Shown here: in pieces, positions 26,596 to 36,189 of the stretch
Position numbering within the stretch: position 1 is the first letter of the stretch
Layout: the number at the start of each line of letters is the position of its first letter
Assembly: GCF_026262505.1 (NCBI RefSeq)
Contig: NC_067208.1
Location: 12,347,962-12,411,961, forward strand
Source of the DNA: Trichomonas vaginalis G3
Lineage: Eukaryota > Parabasalia > Trichomonadida > Trichomonadidae
Length of the DNA: 64,000 nt
Direction of reading: 5' to 3'
Notes under the pieces: model-generated
Database searches by the model: none
Seen by the model: the letters and a program-made list of their open reading frames with translations, nothing else
Told to the model about the DNA's origin: nothing
Made by a program: the position numbers and the translations under genes

Positions 26596-27665
26596 TTACA
26601 TCCAACGAAAAAGTTTAGAAGAATTTTCTTATTCTTTCTGGCATGTTTTTATCTTTCCAGTACTCCCGCTCTAATGGTCCCAGATGAGTTGGTTTAGATT
26701 CTCTCAAGTTCTTAGATGGTATAACATCTTCAACGCCTCCTTCATATCTTACTTTATAAGTGTCATCGTTTATGTTGTAGTCAAGTATTTCAATAACCAC
26801 TCCTCGCTTTGCTTCGTCAATGGTTTCAGCAAGTTTGCCATTACTACTTTCGACTAATTTATGACGAGGGTAAAATGCTATGGAGTCGTCAGCAGCTTTT
26901 ATAAGATATCCATTACCTTGCGTAGAGTCTACGATATAATAATTTCGACTTAACCTTAAACGTTTTTTGTCAACGGTTTGTCGTCAAGAACTACACGAAC
27001 TTTTGTTCCAGGAATGAGAGTAAATTGTGTTGAATTTCTGATATTTTGTGTTTGACTTCGTTTCTTTTGTATATACTTTTCTTCTTGTTGTTGTGTCATT
27101 GAATTTGGTGTATGTCCTGTTGTAGAATGTGTTGAGGAATTGTAAACTTCGATGAAATGTTTCATTGTTTCTTCGGTAAAGTCTCGCTCTTGATTTAAAT
27201 CTCTGAGAGTCCTTATGAAGCGGTTAATGATACCGAGTATGTTATGGTTATGGTCTTCAGTAGTGTAGTGAGTTATGTTATGCTTAATGAGAAATTCTGT
27301 GATTTCGTTGCTGAGGTATGCACCGTCTTGGTCTGATGTTAAAATACTTGGGCTATGTTCTGCTACAAACTTTTGTAAAACTCTTAACACTTCATGAGTT
27401 CCTTTATTTCTCATTATATACGCAAAAGCTTTGCGAGTGTTAACATTAATGAAGATGAGGAATGGTTTATGTCCTCCTTTTCTGCTTTGAATGAGAGTGT
27501 CAAATTGGTATGCGTCAGGAGTGTTGGAGTAAATTGGTAAAAAGTAGTCGTAAGGTTTATTTTTGTTTGATGTACAACATTTTTGTCAAAGAACCTTTTC
27601 ACTTCAGCTCTGTTAGTAAATCCCGAACTCTTTGCAGCTTCATTGAATTTCTTAAAGACCTCCAT
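26596..27665 (-). CDS. Element B: rve integrase with chromo/SH3-like tail, broken
   Basis: Part of a fossil element; broken, two or three times. The core shows ILTSDQDGAYLSNEITEFL and DHNHNILGIINRFIRTLRDL, aligned with TSDCESSFKSDD and NHSALGVIDGCIKMLRDL of the element A integrase. The last 60 residues (VIEILDYNINDDTYKVRYEG...) look like a chromo or SH3-type domain, as found at the end of Polinton integrases. Lies beside the fibre locus on the same strand. Confidence 0.75.
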
Positions 27666-27716
27666 GGATGTTGTTCGAATACTTCTTTCAAGCTCATTTA
27701 TGTAAAGTTAAAGATT

Positions 27717-30700
27717 TTAACCAACTCGTATCCAAGCGTGCATTGTTATATAAGGAGGCATATAATCTTTTCCATTACCTGCTGGGTCTGTAATACCAGC
27801 TACAACATGTGTATGATTTCCTGCAGTTCCACAGAAAATACCTGTGCTAACATCTTTGGGTCATCTGAGATATCATATCTATCATTCCCTGTCTATTCGA
27901 ACCCGCTGCAAGATTTATATAACCTCTTTTTGTTATTGAATGTGAATGGTTTCCTTCCACAGATGTTCTTCCACTGAACCTATGCATATGTGAAGGAAGG
28001 TTTTCAATACCTATTTTCTTTGAACCTCCCATCTTCATTGACTGCGTATTAGTGTAGAATGGAAAACTGTCAACTATTTCATACCATCTACCACCAAATA
28101 AAGTGTTTGGATTTATTGGATTCATAGACGTATAAACAGCTCCTATAGGATATATTAAATCATATATGCTCATAACTCTATAAACATATTCTAAAGAACT
28201 TATGTCATTAAATACCATTTGGAATGTATCTCCCGGATGAAATGTTGCATTTGTTCCACTTTTATAATGTAATGTTAGTTCAATAGAATTATCCAAGAAA
28301 AATTCAAAAGTATCTGGTTGAAGACCTCTAACAAATTCAAATGGAGTTGCTGGTTCACCATTTATAATTTCTGTTGTAAATGTCATTGTATCTGGTTTCG
28401 AAAATTTCTTTGTTAGTTCTGCATCCACATAAGTTTTATCTGCTTTCTTATCTAACATTGTTGGTAGTTCATGCTTCAAAGTTTCTGGCATGACTTTCAA
28501 TGTTCCTGCAACTCTTATCTAAACTGTTAAGAGTATCTTTTACGCTTGTACTTGGATTTTCTAATGGTGCACTTGAACCAAGGTCAAAGTTCAATATTAT
28601 GTCGTCTGCTCTAACAGTAGTGAAGGATTTATGTGTATGGTTCTTGTCAGCTTTACTGTCTAATGTAGCTTGAAGTTCATTTATATCGGAGATGTTGTGT
28701 TTATGAGATTTCAAAACTTTGTTCGTTGCTTCGAGTTCAACTTTGTCAGCTTTACTTTTAATAGCATCTTCAAACGTTATTTTTGACTTAACTCTCAAAG
28801 TAAATCTTGGTTCAACTAATACACCGTTAACATTGAAAGTAGAGCATAAATTTCACCGGTATAACCAAATGCTTCTGGTGCTTTAGCTACATCATACTGT
28901 ACAGTACAGCTTATGTCATAACCTTTAGCACGAATGTATTTATATCTTCTTTCATTAACATTTTTTGTCTTCGCTTCATCACTTCGTGTTAAATATCCAT
29001 GGTAGTCCGTTATAATCTGTTCGTCTGAAGTTATATAATGAACATTTCTTGTCCGCTTTACTATTTAATGTAGCTTGAAGTTCATTTATATCGGAGATAT
29101 TGTGTTTATGAGATTTCAAAACTTTGTTCGTTGCGTCAAGTTCATTTTTGTCCGCTTTACTATTTAATGTAGCTTGAAGTTCATTTATATCGGAGATATT
29201 GTGTTTATGTTCTTTATCTGCTTTTTCGGCTAATTTCTCTTCTATCTCATTTATTTCAAGTTCATGCCTACCACCACCTCCCGAAGAAGTATTTTTCTTC
29301 AGCTCTTGAAGAACGTCCACTTCGCCATCTTTGGTGTCAATAATGAGACTTTGAGTTAAAACCTTTCCTGTCTTAATGGATGTTTGTAAAACTTCTTCTT
29401 CACCGTGTTCGGGGTCATGGTCGTCATCATATCTTGTGAAATCAGAGATGTTGTCATACATTAAGCATATCTGTCTCAAAAGTTCTGCTATTTGAAACTG
29501 GAACGAAAGATATACAGAACTTTCATCATCTCCTAAAGTCAAGTCTGCTTTCTTAAGTATTTCTTGAATGTATGCAATGAGAACAGAGTACCTTGGAAAA
29601 TATTCGAACAATATTTCATTAGCTGTTGGTTTTGGTGGTTCTTCTGGAGTTTCTGTTGTTTCAGTTCCTTCTGTAGTTCTGTTGGAGTTTCTGCATCTCT
29701 TGACTTCAATGCTCTTGCTCTCAAAGACCTAAATGTTAGAGCACCGGGTTTTACAAAGGACTTTATAAATGCTTTAATAGTTCCTGGTAAGTTATTGTTA
29801 GCATTAAGTAAGTTCCTTATGCTTCCATCATGTACGTCCATAGCACTATGTAAAAAATCTATACTTTTCTTGTAGTCAGCAATAGACTGACTGTTTTTTT
29901 AAAGATTTGTCAATACCTTTAAGCCAATCTTCATGCATGTCTGATACTGAGCCAAGAATATCATTTGCTTCCTTTAGTGTATTTTGTGCTTGTCGTAAAG
30001 TATCCAATCCCGTACGTGCATTGTTTGCTATACGTCTTACAGTATCTATTTGACTCCTTGTTTCTTGCATCCAACCAGATAAAGTTTTAATAGTATCCGA
30101 ACCATTTGAAATGAAGTTCAAAGCATTTTTAACGTCATTTAAAACTTCTTCACCAAGTACTGCCCATATCTTTCCGATTTGGTATTGAAGAACTCCATAT
30201 GAAGCAGCTGTTAAACCAGTATTTATAAGGTCCCATATCCATGATTTAGCAGTTTTTCCATCCTTTCCATCCTTTCCATCCAAACCGTTTTCGCCTTGAG
30301 GTCCTTGTATTCCTTGTATTCCTTGTATTCCTTTGGTCCTTAGGTCCGGTGTCACCCTTCTCTCCTTTCAGTTCATCTTTATGTTCGTTATAATATTCTA
30401 ATGTCATAAGGTGTACATCATTACTGCTACCAGCAACGCCGAGAATTTGTTTCTCATTCATGACTAAATTCTTTAGGCATTTAATGTTGTCGTCAAATCG
30501 AAAGCTCTTTAACAATTCAATGAGAACATTTAATACTTTCACTAATGAGGCATCTACTGTAGAATTTATATATTGCACCGTTCCATCATTTATGATAGGA
30601 ACTTTGCTTGTTGTAATGAATGGGTCATAAGTGTTAAAAGTATCGAAATCAATGACTTTTTTAGTTTTTCCATCGTCAATGACTAAATCATTGCCTTCAA

Positions 30701-30782
30701 TGGTTAAAGTTGAGTTTTCGTTTACTAGTTCATGTGCTCTTCTTGCTTCATTTGTTTCATACGCATATGCAGCAATAGTCAT
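27717..30782 (-). CDS. Element B: phage-like fibre locus (shaft repeats, collagen-like stretch), broken
   Basis: Part of a fossil element; broken in several places. In order from its start at 30,782: an N-terminal region, a Gly-X-Y collagen-like stretch (GIQGIQGIQGPQGENG..., about 30,270-30,360), helical segments, shaft repeats HKHNISDINELQATLNSKAD (three copies between 28,640 and 29,230), and a gp10/gp12-type C-terminal domain with YPIGAVYTSMNP, FGGRWYEI, GGSKKIGIENLPSHMH and a terminal MPPYITMHAWIRV. The domain order matches bacteriophage receptor-binding fibres and the element A fibre. It may have been one long gene or two. Divergent from a small plus-strand frame across 17 bp. Confidence 0.7.
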
Positions 30783-30799
30783 ATTTTAATGAGAATAAA
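30783..30799. promoter_or_regulatory. 17-bp divergent start region
   Basis: ATTTTAATGAGAATAAA separates the fibre ATG (30,782, minus) from a plus-strand ATG at 30,800. Same class as at 8669, 11,446 and 33,719. Confidence 0.45.
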
Positions 30800-31402
30800 A
30801 TGTTGTTCTATTTGCAAAGTACAGACCCAAACGAATACGGACAGTAAAGCTACAAACAAACTTAGGTTCAGAATGAAGCGCTTGCTTTCAGAGTTGTTGA
30901 CTTCAATACTATCGCAACTTTTGTCATAACAGATGAAACAGATTTCATGGAGTTTGAAATAGATGGAAAGAAGCACGAAATAAGATTTCACAATAATGTA
31001 GAATATAAGATGGAAACATTAGCTGGAGTGTTAAATGCTCTCATAAATACTACAATAAACAAGGATAACGAAGAAAACTTAATGAATGTTAAACTTATTG
31101 CAGGAGTTTTGAAGTTCAGTTATGCAAAGGAGTTTAAGATAACACGAATGAGTCATAGAGTTCAATTGCTTCTGGGAGCATACCATATGACATTTCCTTT
31201 GAAAAGTGTTGACAAAACGATTGAGATGAAATCTGTTCCATACGTATGTTATGGTAATTGTTTATACATTGAGTCAAAAATAGCTAATGTCACAGGTATT
31301 TCAGGAGTTAATAGTAAAGGTTCAGTAGAATATAATCTTCTGTTATGCAGTCAATTCAATGTTCATTCCAAACGTTCCTGTCATAGCAACTCATTTAGGT
31401 AA
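30800..31402 (+). CDS. Element B: structural-protein paralogue, broken
   Basis: Part of a fossil element; appears broken about once. The readable portion (from 30,947) includes KFSYAKEFKITRMSHRVQLL, LLGAYHMTFPL and NCLYIESKIANVTG. The last resembles DCLYIEAQLLNS at the end of the 17,623 gene, so it is probably a third member of the same element-specific family. Confidence 0.4.
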
Positions 31403-31528
31403 ATGGTTCGCATTAGTCCTCATAATTTGAAAGACATGCAATTCAGACTGTTGACTTTCAGGCGAGCCTGTAGAACTGAAGGCACCAGTGCGAATGACTG
31501 TTGAAGTTGACTTTTTAGAAAATATTAA

Positions 31529-31798
31529 ATGCAACAGCTTACAAGAGAACTCAGAGCTAAAAATATAAAGTATGAATGTTATGTATTAGGTCATGAACTT
31601 TGGTTGTTGCTGTTTGATGAAACAAATGAGTTAGTTATGTCAGTCAAGAGAACAGAAAAAGGCGTCAAAGGCGCCGAGCGCAAAGCGCTATATTGTGTTA
31701 GTGAAAACTGCACCAAGTCAATAAGATTAGGTTTGCATTATGAAGATGAGTTCGATACTGTTGAAGAAGTTTTGGATAGATATTACAAATTGCTTTAA
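31529..31798 (+). CDS. Element B: unknown 89-aa protein
   Basis: Part of a fossil element, frame whole. Mixed alpha/beta composition (KYECYVLGHELWLLLFDETN), with the sixth double hairpin in frame near residue 50 (KGAERKALYC). Function unknown. The 31,403-31,528 gap upstream has no convincing frame. Confidence 0.4.
   Translation: MQQLTRELRAKNIKYECYVLGHELWLLLFDETNELVMSVKRTEKGVKGAERKALYCVSENCTKSIRLGLHYEDEFDTVEEVLDRYYKLL
31661..31689. repeat. GC-rich double hairpin 6 (inside a gene)
   Basis: GGCG/CGCC arms at 31,661-31,664 and 31,672-31,675, then AGCGC-AAA-GCGCT at 31,677-31,689. Looser first hairpin than the other five. Confidence 0.65.
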
Positions 31799-32408
31799 TT
31801 TACTAAAACATATTTCAAGCAAAGTTTATATTCTGTTGAAAGTTTTGTATACTCGTTCGAATATTTATACTTAAACTCAACTCCTGTAGTTCCTGGTGTT
31901 TCAATGATGCGGATGTTACCTATTTTCATGAATGGTGGCGTTTGACCACAGCATTCGATTTCAGGGTCGAGATAGTCAATGACACATTGTTTCCCTGTTA
32001 TTCGTGAGATAACATTTTCAAGGTCCTCCTTTGTTAAATTATTTGGTTCTTACTTATAAGATTTGTCAAAAGCTTCTTATCGTCTTTGAGTAAAATTGTT
32101 TGGTATAACTGAAGAAGGTAATGGTCTACGTTATCTGAAGGATTTGTTTGAACATTTATGTAAGGATTGTCGTTGGCTTCTCTTGAAAGAATTTGGTCCA
32201 GTGGTGGATACTCTAACTTAACATCTGATGTAGCGTTAGCGTTTGAAGCTGAGTTTAAATTCACGGATTTCAGTTCTGGTTCTTTTTCTTTCAAACACTC
32301 TGAACTATAGTTCTTTATGACAATATTGTTTGTCGTTCGTGAGTCAACATTTGATGTTGGTTCAATTGGAACATTAACGGCACCAGCTAAGATGGATTTG
32401 CTTCTCAT
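31797..32408 (-). CDS. Element B: unknown protein, broken
   Basis: Part of a fossil element; broken about once. The N-terminal part is Asn/Ser/Glu-rich (VDSRTTNNIVIKN; VKLEYPPLDQILSRE), the C-terminal part more compact with Cys residues (GKQCVIDYLDPEIECCGQTP). No family recognised. Its start lies 25 bp from the divergent gene at 32,434. Confidence 0.4.
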
Positions 32409-32433
32409 TTCATATAGAATAAAAACCTTTTAT

Positions 32434-32751
32434 ATGTATGAAATGAACAATACACTCGACAAGGGTTTGAATGTAAAGCTAACGAATGAAAATATTGTTG
32501 AATTCACTGAGACAGGAGCTGTGTATAAAGATGTAGAACTACTGAACAAAAGAGCTAAGGGAAGAAGCAGGAACATGAACAAAGGGTGGAAGCCTATAAA
32601 AATTTATGTCAATGATGGCTCAGGAGGTTCAAACATAAAGTATGCAGAAAGTTATAGAGTTTATGCTCTCAAGGGAGAGAAGCCTTCATTTAAGAACAGC
32701 TATTCTAACACATATCCTCAAAAGCTAACGGATGGGAAGTGGATGATATGA
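32434..32751 (+). CDS. Element B: small basic protein of unknown function
   Basis: Part of a fossil element, whole frame. I place the start at the MYEMNNTL methionine (32,434; 32,443 also possible). The frame is open further upstream, but that stretch overlaps the divergent gene antisense. About 105 residues, Lys/Gly/Ser/Tyr-rich (KGRSRNMNKGWKPIKIYVND; KPSFKNSYSNTYPQK). Unrecognised. Confidence 0.4.
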   Translation: MYEMNNTLDKGLNVKLTNENIVEFTETGAVYKDVELLNKRAKGRSRNMNKGWKPIKIYVNDGSGGSNIKYAESYRVYALKGEKPSFKNSYSNTYPQKLTDGKWMI

Positions 32752-32830
32752 ATGACAGCAAAAATATTAACAGAAATGGCGACAGAGATGCATGGAATTT
32801 GTTTACCATCAGTCAATTGAAGGTTAAACT

Positions 32831-33718
32831 TTAAAACAATGTTGGTCGTTCCCATGGAATATTTTTGACTTTAATGGTATTAGTCATGATATGAATCTCA
32901 AGGTATGAACGAGGAGAGATGAGAGACTTATATGCTTCCCAAATTTCTTCAAAAGGTAATGTTATACCTGACTGTTTCCAAATGAGTTCAATATCATAAC
33001 GTGAGAAACCTTGAAAGATAACGAAGTCAGTTATGAGACGTTTTATGTTTAAAGCTAAAAACCTCCATGTTTGCATAAGTATTGCTACAGTTAAATGGTA
33101 ATGTCTGACTTTAGTAATGATATTAGCTAATGGTGAGTCTGGTTTTGACACTAAACCTTTTCCGGCGAAGTCGTCGCAAACTAACAAAGTATTTGAAGGA
33201 TATTTTTTGAAGGGGTATTTTGAAAGTTTTGATAGAATGTAGTTTGTCAGTCGTTTCATATCGTAAACTCCTGAGTATTGACGTAAGTGGTGTTTGTCAA
33301 TAATTCTTTCCATCTCCTCAGAAGTCTTTTGCATTCCTGACTGTATAAATTCAACGATGGCATAATATTTCCTCTTACGTTGAATGTAACGTTGAAGAAA
33401 TTCAATGAGTTCACTGTCTGGAACTTTAACGACAGAGGCTTGAACTTTTGACATAAATGTTTTCGCTGTTGAGTCCATAGAGTCTGAAGTTGCTGATATA
33501 ATGATTTGGTCATAGTAAGAGTCGTTTCCTAAACGCTCTGTTATGAGTATATGACGAATGAGGTTAAATGTCTTACCTGAACCCATCTTTCCACAATAGA
33601 AATACACACCATTTGAACAGAATTCATAATCTTTGCTGAAAGGAAGAATAAGAGAAGAGTTAAGTTTGTCTGTAGTTTCATTCATGTCTTCATCTACGTC
33701 ATGTATTAAATGCTTCAT
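32831..33718 (-). CDS. Element B: A32/FtsK-HerA-type genome-packaging ATPase
   Basis: Part of a fossil element, frame whole at 295 residues. Walker A GKMGSGKT at about 43-50, Walker B TLLVCDDF at about 178-185, and the overall size match the packaging ATPases of Polintons, adintoviruses and large DNA viruses, which pump the genome into the capsid. Together with the capsid candidate and polymerase it marks element B as virus-like and not a simple transposon. Start 16 bp from the divergent structural gene. Confidence 0.85.
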   Translation of the reverse strand: MKHLIHDVDEDMNETTDKLNSSLILPFSKDYEFCSNGVYFYCGKMGSGKTFNLIRHILITERLGNDSYYDQIIISATSDSMDSTAKTFMSKVQASVVKVPDSELIEFLQRYIQRKRKYYAIVEFIQSGMQKTSEEMERIIDKHHLRQYSGVYDMKRLTNYILSKLSKYPFKKYPSNTLLVCDDFAGKGLVSKPDSPLANIITKVRHYHLTVAILMQTWRFLALNIKRLITDFVIFQGFSRYDIELIWKQSGITLPFEEIWEAYKSLISPRSYLEIHIMTNTIKVKNIPWERPTLF

Positions 33719-33734
33719 TTTATCTCCATTAAAA
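33719..33734. promoter_or_regulatory. 16-bp divergent start region
   Basis: TTTATCTCCATTAAAA is all that lies between the ATPase ATG (minus) and the structural-gene ATG (plus). It reads TTTTAATGGAGATAAA on the other strand, so both directions carry a T/A-rich start motif. Confidence 0.5.
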
Positions 33735-34616
33735 ATGCAAGTCAGAAATATTCAGAACATAGCACCGAGTCTAACTGACAAGAGTATAAAGATATACTAT
33801 GAACACGTTATGATGAAACCAACCAAAATTCAAGAAAGTCAGTATACTTATGAATATCCAAGGCACTGGGTAGAGTATGTAGGAGGTGAGAAAGCTATTG
33901 AAATCAGACAGGTTCGAAGTATTCCAGCAGGAAGAACAATATTATTGAAGAACTTTAATGTTTTGAGATATAATGATGAAACAAAGAAGCAAGATAGTTT
34001 TCCTGTTGCTGTGTATGTGAACCTAGACACAGGAGATGACATGAAAGTTTTTAACACAAAGCTTCAAACGGTAGTGAGAGAACAACTGACTGTGGAAGGG
34101 CATCCATTACCTTCAGAAGTTAGCATAGCATATAATTTTGAAACAAACTCAATAGATTTTAAAGTCATCTCTGCAAAGAAGTCAGGTTTTACATTTAATG
34201 AAGCAGATGTATATTCGAATGAAAACTTCAAAGCTATTGCATGGTTAGATAATGACGATTGCTTTAAGAAAATATTTAAATTCAGTGACTCAACGATGTC
34301 AATAGATGACCTTCGTGGAATGTTACCATCGACATTTACAGTAGAAGGTTCAGCAGGATTGCTTACAAGATTGTCAATTGGTGGTATTTGGTCTCGTGAG
34401 AACATTGTTATAAAATCCAGTATAAGTGAATTTGCTGAAGAATCTATATTATGTCTTTCAAACTATATGTATTCGCCACCGAAGCATTATAGTATAACAA
34501 ACTTTGTCAGTAAGTTTAACATAAGACTTGTCGAACCTTCTTCAATGAAAGATGTTGTGCTACCTAAAGATGGAAAGGATGGACTCATTATTGAGATGAT
34601 TTTAATAGCATATTAA
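33735..34616 (+). CDS. Element B: structural-protein paralogue (293 aa)
   Basis: Part of a fossil element, whole frame from the ATG at 33,735 (the open frame extends upstream but runs antisense to the ATPase). YEYPRHWVEYVGGEKAIEIR near the start and VLPKDGKDGLIIEMIL at the end match the pattern of the 17,623-18,480 gene. Beta-rich. Candidate minor capsid or penton-type protein. Being divergent with the packaging ATPase fits a virion-morphogenesis pair. Confidence 0.5.
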   Translation: MQVRNIQNIAPSLTDKSIKIYYEHVMMKPTKIQESQYTYEYPRHWVEYVGGEKAIEIRQVRSIPAGRTILLKNFNVLRYNDETKKQDSFPVAVYVNLDTGDDMKVFNTKLQTVVREQLTVEGHPLPSEVSIAYNFETNSIDFKVISAKKSGFTFNEADVYSNENFKAIAWLDNDDCFKKIFKFSDSTMSIDDLRGMLPSTFTVEGSAGLLTRLSIGGIWSRENIVIKSSISEFAEESILCLSNYMYSPPKHYSITNFVSKFNIRLVEPSSMKDVVLPKDGKDGLIIEMILIAY

Positions 34617-34812
34617 ATGAGCTTTTTTAAAGGTCATTCATGATGAAATAACTGTTGTAGAAGATGTTAGCAATTGTTCAGACATTTTGAAGCGTATAGA
34701 TGAGATAAGAAAGAAGTTTATGAATGAGAATGTTTATGTTTCATTGACTTTCTCCAGTAAAGAGAACTTTTATGAGATAATATTGAAGAGAGATGATTTT
34801 AATATGGTGTAA
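34617..34812 (+). CDS. Element B: small ORF, start unclear
   Basis: About 60 codons open up to the TAA at 34,812 (ending KENFYEIILKRDDFNMV). The ATG at 34,617 follows the previous stop directly, but the gene may be damaged near its start. Unrecognised. Confidence 0.35.
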
Positions 34813-35337
34813 ATGGTAGCTTGGGCAGCTTTAGGCGCAATGGGAACAAAAGCATTAGCATTTGGAGCAAAAGCACTTGGGGCTTATGACGCAGTAAATA
34901 AAATGAGTGGAGGAAGAGTTTCGAAGACATTAGATGCAAATAAAGGAAAGATTGGAGGCTGGGTTGCAAAGAAGTTAAGATTAAATAAAATAGGGCTCAT
35001 AAATAAAGCATCCAATTTGGTTGCGACTGAGTCAGAAAATGCTTTAGGAAAGGACGATGAGTTTGCAAAACATGCAAAAGACTTTAATGACCAGATGAAA
35101 GGTGAAACAATGCATTTAAATAGAGTCGATGGAACTAAAGAAAATGTTTCTTCTCCACCAGTAGTTCTTCCGTATGGTCCCTATGGAATGTATGGAAACC
35201 CTTACGAAAGACCATTTGACCCATTGACTGGTGGAAGTAACTGGTATCATTACGGACGAAGAAGAAAGACAGTCAAGTTGGAGACAGACGTGAAGAAAGC
35301 AACTAAAAAGAAACCAAGGAAGAGAGTTATAAAGTAA
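34813..35337 (+). CDS. Element B: small Ala/Gly N-terminal, basic C-terminal virion-type protein
   Basis: Part of a fossil element, whole frame of 174 residues. The hydrophobic Ala/Gly-rich start (WAALGAMGTKALAFGAKALG) resembles the start of the 11,463 gene in element A. The middle is Lys-rich and helical, then a Pro/Gly/Tyr stretch (LPYGPYGMYGNPYERP) and a very basic tail (KKATKKKPRKRVIK). It could be a membrane-active or DNA-binding minor virion protein. Confidence 0.5.
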   Translation: MVAWAALGAMGTKALAFGAKALGAYDAVNKMSGGRVSKTLDANKGKIGGWVAKKLRLNKIGLINKASNLVATESENALGKDDEFAKHAKDFNDQMKGETMHLNRVDGTKENVSSPPVVLPYGPYGMYGNPYERPFDPLTGGSNWYHYGRRRKTVKLETDVKKATKKKPRKRVIK

Positions 35338-35344
35338 TGAATTC

Positions 35345-35405
35345 AAGTGGGTGAAAAAAGAGGTGAAAAAAGAGGTGAGATTTCACCACTTCACCTAAAT
35401 TTATT
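35345..35405. repeat. GGTGA hairpin repeat, copy 6
   Basis: Core GGTGAGATTTCACC at 35,374-35,387 with GGTGAAAAAAGA units on its left, between the 34,813 gene and the right terminal repeat. Confidence 0.75.
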
Positions 35406-35445
35406 TTTGTGCTATGTTTTCATACGTGTGCGGGTGGTGATATCA

Positions 35446-36189
35446 TTTATTTTTATATAAATGTGGGAACAAAAATATAACATTTCTACTCAGCAGGAAT
35501 GAGACCCTTACTGACTATGTATTCGTTTAATGCTTGATGAAAACAATGGTACATATTATCGTATGGGTATACACAACGTCTGTTTCCATCGTCGTCGTAT
35601 ATGTAGAGCTCAAATCCAGTCCAACCTTCTTTTGTACAATATGTAGCTTTATTTAAGTATGCATTTATGTAGATAAGGCAATTTTCTTCATCGCTCCAGA
35701 AATAATTTTTGTTCTTTGTTGAAATAGTTTTCGTTCCTCTACGTCCATAAGGAATGTATGCAATGAACTTTGCGTCATAAGGGATTGTAATATATTCAGG
35801 GTTTCTTTCATCGTCAATGGGTCTGTCTTTGTTAAAATGCATGTTCCTCAGTTTTACTTGAGTTTTGAATAGTTCACGGAAACGTTCTGGGAAAGAGTCA
35901 TAGTAAATGTAGTCGGACATGTCTTTGTAATGAAATAAAAAATTTAAAAAAAATAAAAATAAGGTTATATTTTATTTAGTGAGGACGGTAGTGAAGTCGT
36001 TAGTGAAGTCGTTAGTGAAATCATTAGTGAAATCATTTATGTGTCAGACGGTTTTGTAAATATTTAAGGTTAAGTTGGTGTTATGGTTGTGTTGTAAAAT
36101 ATACGTTACCGGTTTCGTAAAGTGTCAAAACCGCTAAGTGGTGTACGGAGGCGCGCAGTGCCACATTACCCAACTTAGGGATACTAACT
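35446..36189 (-). repeat. Element B right terminal inverted repeat (about 744 bp)
   Basis: Inverted match to 13,575-14,303. Contains the second copy of the 144-codon gene and about five 12-bp units of TAGTGAAGTCGT type (near 35,978-36,040). The outer ~60 bp show about a dozen mismatches to the left tip, many more per base than the gene inside. Confidence 0.9.
35486..35920 (-). CDS. Element B: gene carried in the right terminal repeat
   Basis: Part of a fossil element, whole frame of 144 residues. Second copy of the 13,830-14,264 gene, pointing inwards. The second half is identical at DNA level over roughly 200 bp; a handful of changes lie in the first half. See the left copy for description. 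Confidence 0.7.
   Translation of the reverse strand: MSDYIYYDSFPERFRELFKTQVKLRNMHFNKDRPIDDERNPEYITIPYDAKFIAYIPYGRRGTKTISTKNKNYFWSDEENCLIYINAYLNKATYCTKEGWTGFELYIYDDDGNRRCVYPYDNMYHCFHQALNEYIVSKGLIPAE

Larger units (their letters stand above)
13575..36189. mobile_element. Maverick/Polinton fossil, element B, with both terminal inverted repeats
   Basis: A 22.6-kb element bounded by inverted repeats that begin AGTTAGTATCCCTA at both ends (13,575 rightward; 36,189 leftward). It encodes the Maverick set: major capsid candidate, protein-primed polB, rve integrase, packaging ATPase, fibres, plus KilA-N and many small genes. No adenovirus-type cysteine protease was recognised. Roughly ten breaks are spread over the capsid, polymerase, integrase, fibre and some small genes; the rest look whole. 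The nearly identical gene copies in the two terminal repeats suggest a fairly recent insertion. The six bases outside each end (CGAGTC and TCAATT) do not match, so no target duplication is visible. Confidence 0.9.

Noticed and set aside
27714-27977. Plus-strand frames opposite the fibre and integrase parts
   Set aside because: Antisense shadows of the minus-strand coding regions, Cys/Ser-rich without motifs.
13575-36189. Adenovirus-type cysteine protease usually found in Polintons
   Set aside because: I looked for a His/Asp/Cys gene of about 150-250 residues in both elements and found no convincing candidate by eye. It may be absent or too divergent.
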